Assembly: GCF_002207865.1 (NCBI RefSeq)
Contig: NZ_BDQM01000041.1
Span: 1-33,564 of the forward strand
DNA length: 33,564 nucleotides
Reading direction: 5' to 3'
Source of the DNA: Colwellia marinimaniae
GTDB lineage: Bacteria; Pseudomonadota; Gammaproteobacteria; Enterobacterales; Alteromonadaceae
Part shown: positions 17,332 to 24,384 of the stretch, one piece after another
Layout of the letters: each line of letters begins with the position of its first letter
Position numbering within the stretch: the stretch's first letter is position 1
Program-made: the position numbers and the translations under genes
Notes under the pieces: model-generated
Databases searched by the model: none
What the model saw: the letters and a program-made list of their open reading frames with translations, nothing else
Told to the model about the DNA's origin: nothing

Positions 17332-17737
17332 TTAAGCGCTTGCACGAGCATAATCGGTGAACACAGAGCGGCGCAGATAGCAGACAGTGATAAAGCTTAT
17401 ATCCCTCATATGATTACCGATAGCGGCGTATCCAGCAGTTGTTACCGGTTTTTCGATACAAAGCTAAAGCCGCATGCATCATGCCACTTTGACCTGAGGT
17501 TATTTCATGAAAAGGCAGCGCTAGTGTAGTTGCCATACACCTCTGTTACGTCTGGATTTTGTAAAAATGACAGATGCACGCTTTTTAATAAATGTGTTAA
17601 ATCAGTTACTTGATAACCGTAAATTTTTAAAATATGTAAGGCATGAATTGTACCAGCCGCTCCGGTATAGGCAGACCACTTTGGCCCAATTTTAGCGTAA
17701 CTCTCCGCATCAAGTAGGTGAGTAAGCCAACTAGCAT
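17332..17737 (-). pseudogene. LanC-like protein remnant (frameshifted, truncated)
   Basis: On the minus strand, a continuous open stretch of about 70 codons starts at 17737 with NASWLTHLLDAESYAKIG, followed by WSAYTGAAGTIHALHILKIYG. After a frameshift near 17518 the reading continues as LPFHEITSGQSGMMHAALAL, and after a second shift near 17430 as YAAIGNHMRDISF, ending at a TAA at 17332. The two TSG/YTG-x-x-G helices with the spacing of an alpha/alpha barrel resemble lanthionine-synthetase C-like (LanC) proteins. The 5' part is missing: the reading stops where the MITE-like element begins. The zinc-binding motifs are not in the surviving part, so the family call is tentative, but a broken gene here is well supported. 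Confidence 0.6.
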
Positions 17738-17948
17738 TTTGTAGTTAGGTGTTGCTAATATAGTAAGCTATTGATTTTACAGTGAGTGTTGGTGGTGTGA
17801 TAAAAGCGAGCGTCACAAGCATAACGGTAAAGGACGTACCTTATAAGACAATGCATGGAGCATATTGTCCTGATGCTTGTGCAGAGCCCCATGGATGGGT
17901 TTATGCGTCTCGCTTGTTTACTCGCCCACACTAAACAACAACAGAGCT
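17733..17948. mobile_element. MITE-like element, copy 2, with 50-bp central insert
   Basis: Clearly related to the element at 4411-4579: the same left end (TTGTAGTTAGGTGTTG), the same centre (CACAAGCAT ... ATGCTTGTG, GAGCCCCATGGATGGGTTT) and the same right end (CCCACACTAAACAACAACAG). Where copy 1 has a GG loop, this copy has 50 bases (17823-17872). Part of that insert (17849-17873) matches 30154-30178 at 24 of 25 positions. No target duplication is visible, so this copy is older or has rearranged. It abuts the truncated LanC-like remnant. Confidence 0.8.
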
Positions 17949-18006
17949 ACGTATATACAGTAATCCTCGTTATTATGCATAAAAACAACTATTAAGGAAA
18001 ATTAAA

Positions 18007-18122
18007 ATGATAAAACTTTTAGTGATCATTGACGTTGCAGACTTAAAACAAGCGGATACTGGGACTCTATTGCTCATTGTGTGGATCCTTTTGGTAATGG
18101 TTTTTGTATTATCAATGAGTAA
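18007..18122 (+). pseudogene. VOC (glyoxalase-fold) protein with large internal deletion
   Basis: An ATG at 18007 with a good ribosome site (AAGGA) starts MIKLLVIIDVADLKQA, which looks like the beginning of a vicinal-oxygen-chelate family protein. About 14 codons later, in another frame, 18051-18122 encodes SGYWDSIAHCVDPFGNGFCI and a short INE tail with stop, which is the typical C-terminal strand of the same family. Roughly 80 residues in between are missing. The joined frame instead reads through as a 57-residue ORF (18007-18180) with a hydrophobic stretch (GTLLLIVWILLVMVFVL) that I regard as a by-product, though it might be translated. Confidence 0.65.
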
Positions 18123-18180
18123 AAACAAGCAAAGAATAGGCGCCTTGGTAAATGAGTCAGCAGCATGTATGCGTGATTGA

Positions 18181-18405
18181 CTTATTATTCACTCAAAAGC
18201 GTCTAAAAGACTTTTTCTGACAAGTTATTGTTATTTTCCTCATAAAATAGCTGATGGTGGCTGTTATATCGCATTACAGTTATACGGTGGTACTAGATAT
18301 ATTAAAGAATATGCTTTAGCACAACTAGCACGTGATGTTAGAATCACCACAATATATGAAAGCACGAGTGAGATTCAGCGAGTAATCCTCGTCAGAAACA
18401 TTTAA
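18181..18405 (+). pseudogene. Acyl-CoA dehydrogenase C-terminal fragment
   Basis: An open frame without a start codon encodes KIADGGCYIALQLYGGTRYI, then KEYALAQLARDVRITTIYES, then TSEIQRVILVRNI and a stop. This is recognisably the C-terminus of an acyl-CoA dehydrogenase (compare the usual ADECVQIHGGYGYIKEY ... RDARITRIYEGTSEIQR). At least the first 300 residues are absent, and the conserved GGYGY is changed to GGTRY, so the fragment is decayed. It ends 69 bases before ilvE. Confidence 0.8.
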
Positions 18406-18474
18406 GCTTAAATAATCTAAACGTTAACCATCCAAAATTAAAATACTAAAAACGGATACCGTAAAGGAAAAACT

Positions 18475-19539
18475 ATGTCTATAGAAATAAAAGCACTGGC
18501 ACCGGCGCAGCGTAATTCTTGTCCAAAAGAATACAGTTTTGGCGCAACATTTTCTGATCACATGTTCACCCAAGAATTTGATGAAGGCAAAGGCTGGCAT
18601 GATGCGCTTATCAGCCCTTATCACGCTTTAACATTGGACCCATCCGCTGCGGTTTTTCATTATAGTCAGGAAATATTTGAAGGGCTAAAAGCCTATCGTA
18701 AACCTGATGGCGGTATAAACTTGTTCCGTCCATTAGACAATATTAAGCGCTTTAATCGCTCTGCTGAGCGTATGGTAATGCCTAAAGTTGATGAAGCGCT
18801 TCATCTTGACGCAATAAAATCTTTGGTGCAGTTAGACCAAGCTTGGGTGCCCAATGAACAAGGCGCGTCATTATATATACGACCCACAATGATTGCGACC
18901 ACGGCTAAACTCGGTTTAGGCGCAAGCACTAGTTATTGCCACTTTATCATTACCGGTCCTGCAGGTAGTTATTTTTCCGGTGGCTTAACACCTATTTCTG
19001 TTTATGTTGCTGACGAACTTAGAAGAGCCGTTAAGGGTGGTGTCGGTGAAGCAAAAACCGGCGGCAATTATGCTGCCAGTCTTTATGCCTCTGAAGAAGT
19101 TAAAAAACAGGGCTATTCGCAAGTTTTATGGCTTGATGCGATTGAAGGTAAATATATTGAAGAAGTAGGCGCAATGAATATCTGTTTCGTTTACGAAGGT
19201 AAGCATATTTATACACCAGAGCTAAGTGGCAGTATTTTACCCGGTATAACCCGTGATTCTATTCTAAAAATTGCACCAACACTGGGTTATGAGATAACTG
19301 AGATGTATTTAGATATTGAAACAGTTTTACAAGATATTAAAAGTGGCAAAATAACTGAAGTTTTTGGTTGTGGCACCGCAGCGGTAATTTCTCCCGTGGG
19401 TAAGTTGGGCTTTAAAGGCGAAGATTTTGTTATTAATGATAATCAAACCGGTCCAGTGGCTAAGGCTCTTTATGATGAATTAACGGGTATTCAATATGGT
19501 ACCCGTGAAGACAAGTTTGGTTGGATAGAGTCTCTTTAA
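18475..19539 (+). CDS. ilvE: Branched-chain amino acid aminotransferase
   Basis: Fold-type IV pyridoxal-phosphate enzyme that interconverts valine, leucine and isoleucine with their 2-oxo acids, using glutamate/2-oxoglutarate. 354 residues, the length of the longer BCAT2-like subgroup rather than E. coli IlvE (about 310). Seen: VFHYSQEIFEGLKAYR near 60, LFRPLDNIKRFNRSAERM, YIRPTMIAT, the Schiff-base Lys194 in GEAKTGGNYAASLYA, WLDAIEGKYIEEVGAMN near 223-239 and GTAAVISPVG near 300. AAGGA precedes the ATG. It is monocistronic and just downstream of remnant genes, so its promoter must lie in or near that degenerate stretch. Confidence 0.95.
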   Translation: MSIEIKALAPAQRNSCPKEYSFGATFSDHMFTQEFDEGKGWHDALISPYHALTLDPSAAVFHYSQEIFEGLKAYRKPDGGINLFRPLDNIKRFNRSAERMVMPKVDEALHLDAIKSLVQLDQAWVPNEQGASLYIRPTMIATTAKLGLGASTSYCHFIITGPAGSYFSGGLTPISVYVADELRRAVKGGVGEAKTGGNYAASLYASEEVKKQGYSQVLWLDAIEGKYIEEVGAMNICFVYEGKHIYTPELSGSILPGITRDSILKIAPTLGYEITEMYLDIETVLQDIKSGKITEVFGCGTAAVISPVGKLGFKGEDFVINDNQTGPVAKALYDELTGIQYGTREDKFGWIESL

Positions 19540-19938
19540 GTTATTAGCAAGGCCCTACAACAGACAAAATTAAAGAACATCTAAGTAAAAGAAAAGCCAG
19601 TTATTTCACTTCAACATTCAAATTTGATTGGTAGCTGGCTTTGCTCTGAATGAGCAATATCGAACATCTAAAGTAAAATTTTCTGTTTGTGTTATCAATT
19701 AAATCATCAATGCTGGTTGAAATCTGTTGGTTTATTTTTACAGTTAAAATAACTAAGCAGCAAGACACTGGCGGTAATTGAGGTTAAATAACCTTTATTG
19801 CGCAGGATTATACTTGATGAAGCACCACTGCCACGACATGCAATTTATCCTATAATAAATAGGCAACGCTATATAAGTCGTAATAAAATAGTAAGATTGA
19901 TGGTTAACATGCGCTATACATAAATTTAAAGGGCATAT
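19540..19938. other. Intergenic region after ilvE, with hairpin
   Basis: No gene supported. AAAGCCAG (19593-19600) and CTGGCTTT (19635-19642) form a perfect 8-bp stem that could terminate ilvE transcription, although no T-run follows. The 19860-19938 part likely holds the promoter of the next gene. Confidence 0.5.
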
Positions 19939-20367
19939 ATGCAGCAGATTATTATTAATTGGCCGCGATTATTTCGATACTCTTTGCTGTTTATCGTCTT
20001 TTCTATGTTAGTGACAATCTTCATGCACATTTGGTTCTCTGCCAGTCTAGAAGATGCTTGGAATAATGGTGTGAACTTTTCAATGGCTCAGCTGACAATG
20101 TCATTTGAACTATCATTAACCTTGTTTATATTCATCGCTTTCCCGGTGTTATTATTTCGCTTTATATTATTTTTTTCTAAAATGATCTACCGTGGACGCA
20201 AGCCTGATGTTGCTATGCTTAATTTCAAAACCCTCTTTAATCCGCTAAACTTTTTATTGTTTCCTAGTTTACTGAACCCTGTGGGAAGGGATTATCGCCG
20301 ACGCTGTTTAATCTCATTAATTTTATTAATTTCCCTGTATCTTTTGATGATTTTACTCATTAACTAA
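19939..20367 (+). CDS. Small membrane protein of unknown function
   Basis: 142 residues with three likely membrane helices: about 13-33 (YSLLFIVFSMLVTIFMHIWF), 50-80 (LTLFIFIAFPVLLFRFILFF) and 122-141 (LISLILLISLYLLMILLI). A basic loop between the second and third (YRGRKPDV, RDYRRRC) is probably cytoplasmic. AAAGGG at good spacing supports the start. I do not recognise a family, and the neighbours give no clue. Nothing else is seen in the 223 bases that follow. Confidence 0.65.
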   Translation: MQQIIINWPRLFRYSLLFIVFSMLVTIFMHIWFSASLEDAWNNGVNFSMAQLTMSFELSLTLFIFIAFPVLLFRFILFFSKMIYRGRKPDVAMLNFKTLFNPLNFLLFPSLLNPVGRDYRRRCLISLILLISLYLLMILLIN

Positions 20368-20590
20368 CTTAGCTATGCGGGTTGTTTGGTAATCTAGCAA
20401 TATCATTCAAGGGAAATAAGTAGTTAAATTATTAAGTATTATCACTAATATTCAATCCTCAAGTTAAACAATTCAATTTAGTTAAAATAAGAACTTGAAA
20501 TTTAAGGGCTTTAGGGTAAGTTAATCAGTAGGCAGTAGATGGAATGACTAAACCGTTTACATAATAACAGTTATAAGTTTAGGGGTTATC

Positions 20591-20939
20591 ATGAACAGCT
20601 CAGAAATTACTAGCTCACAAGAGATACTTCATCAAGTTACCAAGATTATTGAAACGGAATGTGCCAAAGATGCAAGTGCACTATTAGTAGATGGTTTCGT
20701 TTTGCTTGGTGTAGGGAATAGTATTTTTGATGATACAGAAAATCGCTTTGTCTATACTCTTGGTTTTCCTAACCCCATTAAAGAGTTAAGTCACTGGGCG
20801 AGTGCTAATTTCTAATGATTTGTATATACAAGACGTTTTATATTGCTCGAGATTACTAACTAAGGTTGCCCATGAACGTGGGTATAGAGCTGTGATCCAA
20901 CGAGGTGTACAAATAGCATGTGTAAACATGCTCTATTAA
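20591..20939 (+). pseudogene. DUF4262-like gene with single-base frameshift
   Basis: The frame starting at 20591 encodes DASALLVDGFVLLGVGNSIF and NRFVYTLGFPNPIKEL and stops at 20815 after a few unrelated residues. Skipping one base near 20789 opens the +1 frame to 20939: VTGRVLISNDLYIQDVLYCS, RLLTKVAHERGYRAVIQRGV, QIACVNMLY. The joined product of about 115 residues has the layout of DUF4262 proteins (a YT-x-G strand followed by a P-E-L-x-V/V-T-G strand). Either the gene is a recent pseudogene or one base is a sequencing error. A perfect 7-bp hairpin (AGCATGT GTAA ACATGCT) lies in its last codons, 28 bases before folE. Confidence 0.65.
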
Positions 20940-20967
20940 GTTAACAAATTAAACAGGTATTTAAAAA

Positions 20968-21510
20968 GTGGAACAAGAATTTAAATCGATTATTGAACAA
21001 ATAGGTGAAGACCCACAACGTGAAGGTTTGATAGACACACCTAAACGCGCCGCAAAAGCGTTGAAATTTCTAACACAAGGCTATGAGCAAGATTTAAACT
21101 CCGTGATTAACGGGGCTTTATTCAACTCGGATTGTGATTCTATGGTCGTTGTTAATAACATTGAATTATATTCATTATGTGAACACCATATGTTACCTTT
21201 TACCGGTCGCTGTCACATTGGCTATATCCCCAACGGCAAAGTATTAGGACTATCTAAAATAGCACGTATTGTTGATATGTACGCCCGTCGTTTGCAAATT
21301 CAGGAAAATTTAACCCAGGAGATTGCCCACGCGATTATGGCGGTTACTGATGCTAAGGGGGTTGGTGTGGTCATGTCTGCCTCTCATTTATGTATGCGTA
21401 TGCGTGGTGTTGAAAAACAAAACTCCGAAATGAAAACCTCCTGTATGCTTGGTTCATTTTTGAAATGCAAAGACACTCGCGCTGAATTTTTAACGTTGAT
21501 TAGAGATTGA
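20968..21510 (+). CDS. folE: GTP cyclohydrolase I
   Basis: Converts GTP to 7,8-dihydroneopterin triphosphate, the first step of folate and pterin synthesis. 180 residues, as in other bacterial FolE proteins. Start is GTG. Zinc ligands are visible: Cys71 and His74 in LCEHHMLPF and Cys142 in SHLCMRMRG; other signatures are GRCHIGYIP, LGLSKIARIVDMYARRLQIQ and KQNSEMKTS. Its stop overlaps the next start by one base (TGATG), so translation is probably coupled. It heads a four-gene set (folE, folM, folX, folK-like); a FolE in this company serves tetrahydromonapterin in pseudomonads. Confidence 0.95.
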   Translation: MEQEFKSIIEQIGEDPQREGLIDTPKRAAKALKFLTQGYEQDLNSVINGALFNSDCDSMVVVNNIELYSLCEHHMLPFTGRCHIGYIPNGKVLGLSKIARIVDMYARRLQIQENLTQEIAHAIMAVTDAKGVGVVMSASHLCMRMRGVEKQNSEMKTSCMLGSFLKCKDTRAEFLTLIRD

Positions 21511-22307
21511 TGAACAGTAAACCTTGGGTATTAGTCACCGGCGGGGCAAAGCGTATCGGTGCGTTTCTCAATCAAGAGTTTGCTAAAAGTGGCAAGAATA
21601 TTGTTCTGCATTATCATCAAGCTGAAACCGCAGCATTAGCGTTAAAAACGCAATTAGAAGCATTTAATATTGAGGTATTCTTATGGCAGGCCAATTTAAA
21701 TGAGCCGGCGACCATTGAACAACGCTTTGAGGAACTTCTTAAGCAGGTGCCTCATATTGAACTACTGATAAATAATGCTTCAGTGTTTGAACAAGGCTCA
21801 TTACTTACTTCGTCTTTAGCGCAAATTCAAAGCAACCTTAATATTCACCTTACCAGTCCCTGGTTATTAATTCAGGCCTTGGTAAAACAGGCTATAAAAC
21901 AAAACAAGCCGTGCCAAATTATTAATATTTCCGATGCCAATTTGTCACACCTTTACACCAGTAAAGCGGCTTATTTCATTTCAAAAAAAGCCCAAGAAAC
22001 CTTAACTGAATTGGCGGCAATAGAATGTGCGCCCAATGTGCGGGTTAATGCCATAGCACCAGGGTTTGTCTTAGAGGCCACAGTTGCTGATACCGAGGTA
22101 AGTACCCAGATTAGTAGTCCGTTGAGTAGCAAAAGTAGCGCTCAATTGGCGACCAAAGACATCAATATTTTACAACGAAAAGTGCCGTTAGCTGATTTAT
22201 TTTCAGCCATTGAATTTTTATCAAAAAATCATTCTATTACGGGACAAACACTGCAAATAGACGGAGGGAGTCACTTACAATGTCCACCATATATGTTGAA
22301 AAACTAG
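21510..22307 (+). CDS. folM: Dihydromonapterin reductase (FolM-like short-chain dehydrogenase)
   Basis: Short-chain dehydrogenase predicted to reduce dihydromonapterin (and dihydrofolate weakly) to the tetrahydro form with NADPH. The cofactor motif is TGGAKRIG (residues 10-17), fitting the TGxxxRxG signature that separates pteridine reductases and FolM from ordinary dehydrogenases. NNAS follows near 90 and the catalytic Tyr155-x-x-x-Lys159 sits in AAYFISKKAQ. The C-terminal QIDGGSHLQ is the usual ending. The ATG at 21510 is chosen over a TTG at 21507 because it gives the stop-start overlap with folE. Around 266 residues, a little longer than E. coli FolM owing to a Ser-rich insertion near 200-212. 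The gene overlaps folX by 28 bases. Confidence 0.85.
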   Translation: MNSKPWVLVTGGAKRIGAFLNQEFAKSGKNIVLHYHQAETAALALKTQLEAFNIEVFLWQANLNEPATIEQRFEELLKQVPHIELLINNASVFEQGSLLTSSLAQIQSNLNIHLTSPWLLIQALVKQAIKQNKPCQIINISDANLSHLYTSKAAYFISKKAQETLTELAAIECAPNVRVNAIAPGFVLEATVADTEVSTQISSPLSSKSSAQLATKDINILQRKVPLADLFSAIEFLSKNHSITGQTLQIDGGSHLQCPPYMLKN

Positions 22308-22630
22308 AAATTTATGCCATTCTCGGCATTACCGATGAAGAACGTGAAAACAAACAAAAACTCATCATTGATTACTGGATTGATACCGACATATCTAAGG
22401 CGATGATGTCTGATGATATAGCGGATTGTGTTAATTATCGCACAGTCAATAAAGAGATTTTATCGGTAGTGTTGAATTCCAGTTATAACACTATTGAGCG
22501 GTTACTGGGCATACTCTTAGAGTTGATTCTATCGTTTGATGGCGCCTTACACGCCAAGATAAAAATTGCTAAGCCAGGAGCCTTACGTTACGCAAAAAGT
22601 GTCTCTATTACGGCGGAACGTTTTGCCTAA
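22280..22630 (+). CDS. folX: Dihydroneopterin triphosphate 2'-epimerase / aldolase family protein
   Basis: Member of the FolB/FolX tunnelling-fold family, 116 residues. FolX inverts the 2' carbon of dihydroneopterin triphosphate to give the monapterin form; FolB instead cleaves dihydroneopterin for folate. The sequence favours FolX: GITDEERENKQ, VNYRTVNKEI and ALRYAKSVSIT match the FolX versions of these stretches (GIKEEEIQNRQ, LNYRTVTKNI, ALRYADSVSMT in E. coli) better than FolB. The KPG before ALRY is shared with FolB, so dual activity is possible. A strong ribosome site (GGAGGGAG) lies inside the end of folM. It overlaps the next gene by one base (TAATG). Confidence 0.8.
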   Translation: MSTIYVEKLEIYAILGITDEERENKQKLIIDYWIDTDISKAMMSDDIADCVNYRTVNKEILSVVLNSSYNTIERLLGILLELILSFDGALHAKIKIAKPGALRYAKSVSITAERFA

Positions 22631-23022
22631 TGCCATTTTATATTGTCGGGGTTGGCTCAAATATTGAAGCTGACAAACATATTCAACTAGCGTTTGAGCA
22701 GATTAAAAAAATCGACTCACAGGTAAATATAGCCACATTACTACGTACCAAACCTGTAGGTTTTACCGAACAGGCAGACTTTATTAATACTGCCTTTTCA
22801 TTTTATTGTTCGCTCAATGTTACTGAGATGAAAAACCATTTAAAAGCCATAGAAGCACAATTGGGGCGAGTACGGAGCAACAATAAAAATGGCCCGCGTA
22901 CCATTGACTTAGACATAGTAAAAATAGACCACGACATTGTAGATGACGATTACCATCAATACGATTTTGTTAAAAAATCAGTGGACGAACTGGTAGATAA
23001 ACAGACAAGAAAAAGTAACTAA
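22630..23022 (+). CDS. folK: HPPK-like protein (FolK family), short
   Basis: Resembles 6-hydroxymethyl-7,8-dihydropterin pyrophosphokinase: VGVGSNIEADKHIQLAFEQI at the start, FINTAFSF near 55, the LGRVR ATP-site motif near 78 and the signature GPRTIDLDI near 88-96. At 130 residues it is about 30 shorter than usual; after the signature only a polar tail (HQYDFVKKSVDELVDKQT) remains, lacking the normal PHP and C-terminal part. The tryptophan usually preceding GPRT is also missing. Either a specialised paralogue serving the monapterin set or a true FolK with a shortened end. It is translationally coupled to folX. Confidence 0.75.
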   Translation: MPFYIVGVGSNIEADKHIQLAFEQIKKIDSQVNIATLLRTKPVGFTEQADFINTAFSFYCSLNVTEMKNHLKAIEAQLGRVRSNNKNGPRTIDLDIVKIDHDIVDDDYHQYDFVKKSVDELVDKQTRKSN

Positions 23023-23266
23023 TTTCTGCAATGGCACTGTTATGCATAAAGGACAATTTAAAACGCGGTGCTGGCAGACGATATTGTAGCCCTTTATACC
23101 TTTATGCCTTTATAGCATATAAGTAAAGGCTTACAGTTAAACTGCCTAGGGTTATGTTGAGCCGCTATATGTAATAAATTGTAGCTCATGCGGTTAGCTC
23201 TGCTTATAAGTTTGACGCCATCCTCATAGGACAGGATAATGCGCTTTTGTTTTACCGGTAATAATA

Positions 23267-23557
23267 ATGCTCAAGTATTTTCGTGTCGTCAGTTTGTTAG
23301 AAGGCTTATCTTTCTTAATTCTATTAAGCATTACCTTTGGTTTTATCAGCCGAGATTATGTTTCTCAATTAGGTATGATTCACGGTTTGTTATTCATGCT
23401 TTACCTCTTCTTATCTCTGATAGTTGCTAAGAAGCAACAGTGGTCATTTGGCATTTGCTTGTCGTTATTTATTGCCTCAATTGTTCCTTTTGCTTTTATT
23501 GGCGTAGAAATATTCCTTAGTAGACTATTGAACTACAAAAAAACCGCTGAGGCATAG
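23267..23557 (+). CDS. DUF3817 family membrane protein
   Basis: 96 residues with three membrane helices: about 8-26 (SLLEGLSFLILLSITFGF), 38-55 (MIHGLLFMLYLFLSLIVA) and 61-84 (FGICLSLFIASIVPFAFIGV). The opening FRVVSLLEGLSFL and the GMIHGLLF motif are characteristic of DUF3817 (integral membrane YdzA-like) proteins, whose role is unknown. An overlapping ORF from 23239 is a frame shadow. A strong terminator follows. The 244 bases upstream hold no gene, only three tandem CCTTTAT units near 23092-23115. Confidence 0.85.
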   Translation: MLKYFRVVSLLEGLSFLILLSITFGFISRDYVSQLGMIHGLLFMLYLFLSLIVAKKQQWSFGICLSLFIASIVPFAFIGVEIFLSRLLNYKKTAEA

Positions 23558-23591
23558 CGCCGATGATGAGTGCTTCACTTGTTTAAATGTT

Positions 23592-23615
23592 AAAAGCCCT
23601 TTAAGGGCTTTTTTT
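23592..23615 (+). terminator. Rho-independent terminator after DUF3817 gene
   Basis: Perfect stem AAAAGCCC / GGGCTTTT with a five-base loop and a T7 tract, 34 bases after the stop. The A-run on the left side makes it potentially bidirectional. Confidence 0.93.
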
Positions 23616-23882
23616 ATGGTTAAATTTAAGCCAGTTATGGTGCCGACATAATAAACGGTGCAGTGGCATAGTTTATTTGGCCACATATTTTTATTCAACT
23701 ATAGTTATTCACCTATAGTTATTCTTATGAGTTTGATAGTTAATAAGGTAAGCAAACCTGTTGTCGATGTTGGCAAGTCTTTATGTTTAACCGAGCAGTA
23801 AAAGTCCTATACGTCCGAGTTTTAATATAAAATAGCCTAAGTTGATTAATTCCCTGAAGATGGGTTAAGTAAGGAAGAGTGC

Positions 23883-24287
23883 GTGATTTCAAAGAAAGTA
23901 AGAGAGTTATTTGTCTCATTTATGGAAGCAACAGATGATTCTCCCATTTCATATGATATGGAAACTGAACAATACCGTGGTGCTTTTAATCCTGTCGTAG
24001 TTGATAAGTACATTGAATTGGGTGCACTAGAGCTTGTTGATGACGGCAGTGGTGACATAACCATTTTGATCAACAACCGTGATGATTTCTTAAGCTCTTT
24101 CGCTGCTGGTATTAGAGAGGCTAAGAACGGCAGCGATCAGGCCTATGCCGATTACAACGCCAATCCCTTTGCCTTTTCAGTGGGCTATGAGCATTTTCAC
24201 AAGATAGCCAAGAAGAAACGGCCAAATCAAGAATATATTTGCCATGGTTTTGAAAATGTTGCAACCGGTTTAATACACCTACAATAG
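23883..24287 (+). CDS. Conserved-looking protein of unknown function
   Basis: 134 residues, soluble, no signal peptide. The GTG start at 23883 is preceded by AAGGAAG. Features seen: an acidic N-terminal half (FMEATDDSPISYDMETEQ), a run ILINNRDDFLSSFAAGIREA and a C-terminal motif NPFAFSVGYEHFHKIAKKKR. That motif is repeated, with changes, in a broken copy at 31040-31129, so the gene belongs to a family with at least two members in this genome. No function can be assigned. The 267 bases upstream contain CTATAGTTATTC twice (about 23700-23725). Confidence 0.65.
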   Translation: MISKKVRELFVSFMEATDDSPISYDMETEQYRGAFNPVVVDKYIELGALELVDDGSGDITILINNRDDFLSSFAAGIREAKNGSDQAYADYNANPFAFSVGYEHFHKIAKKKRPNQEYICHGFENVATGLIHLQ

Positions 24288-24384
24288 TGCGGTGACTTTA
24301 ACTTCGCTCTAACCGTTAACTGACTAGAGGGAGGGGCACCATGAAGGAACGGGCACTAAATTTTGTTCATTAATAATGATTAAA

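Noticed and set aside
17326..17529. Plus-strand ORF of 67 codons starting at TTG
   Set aside because: The minus strand of the same stretch reads as a LanC-like remnant, so the plus frame is a shadow.
19690..19830. Minus-strand readable stretch (CRGSGASSSIILRNKGYLTS) resembling a rhodanese tail
   Set aside because: Similarity is too short and lacks a clear catalytic loop or continuation.
23239..23430. 63-codon ORF with a plausible ribosome site before the DUF3817 gene
   Set aside because: Most of it overlaps the DUF3817 reading frame, whose translation is clearly the real one.
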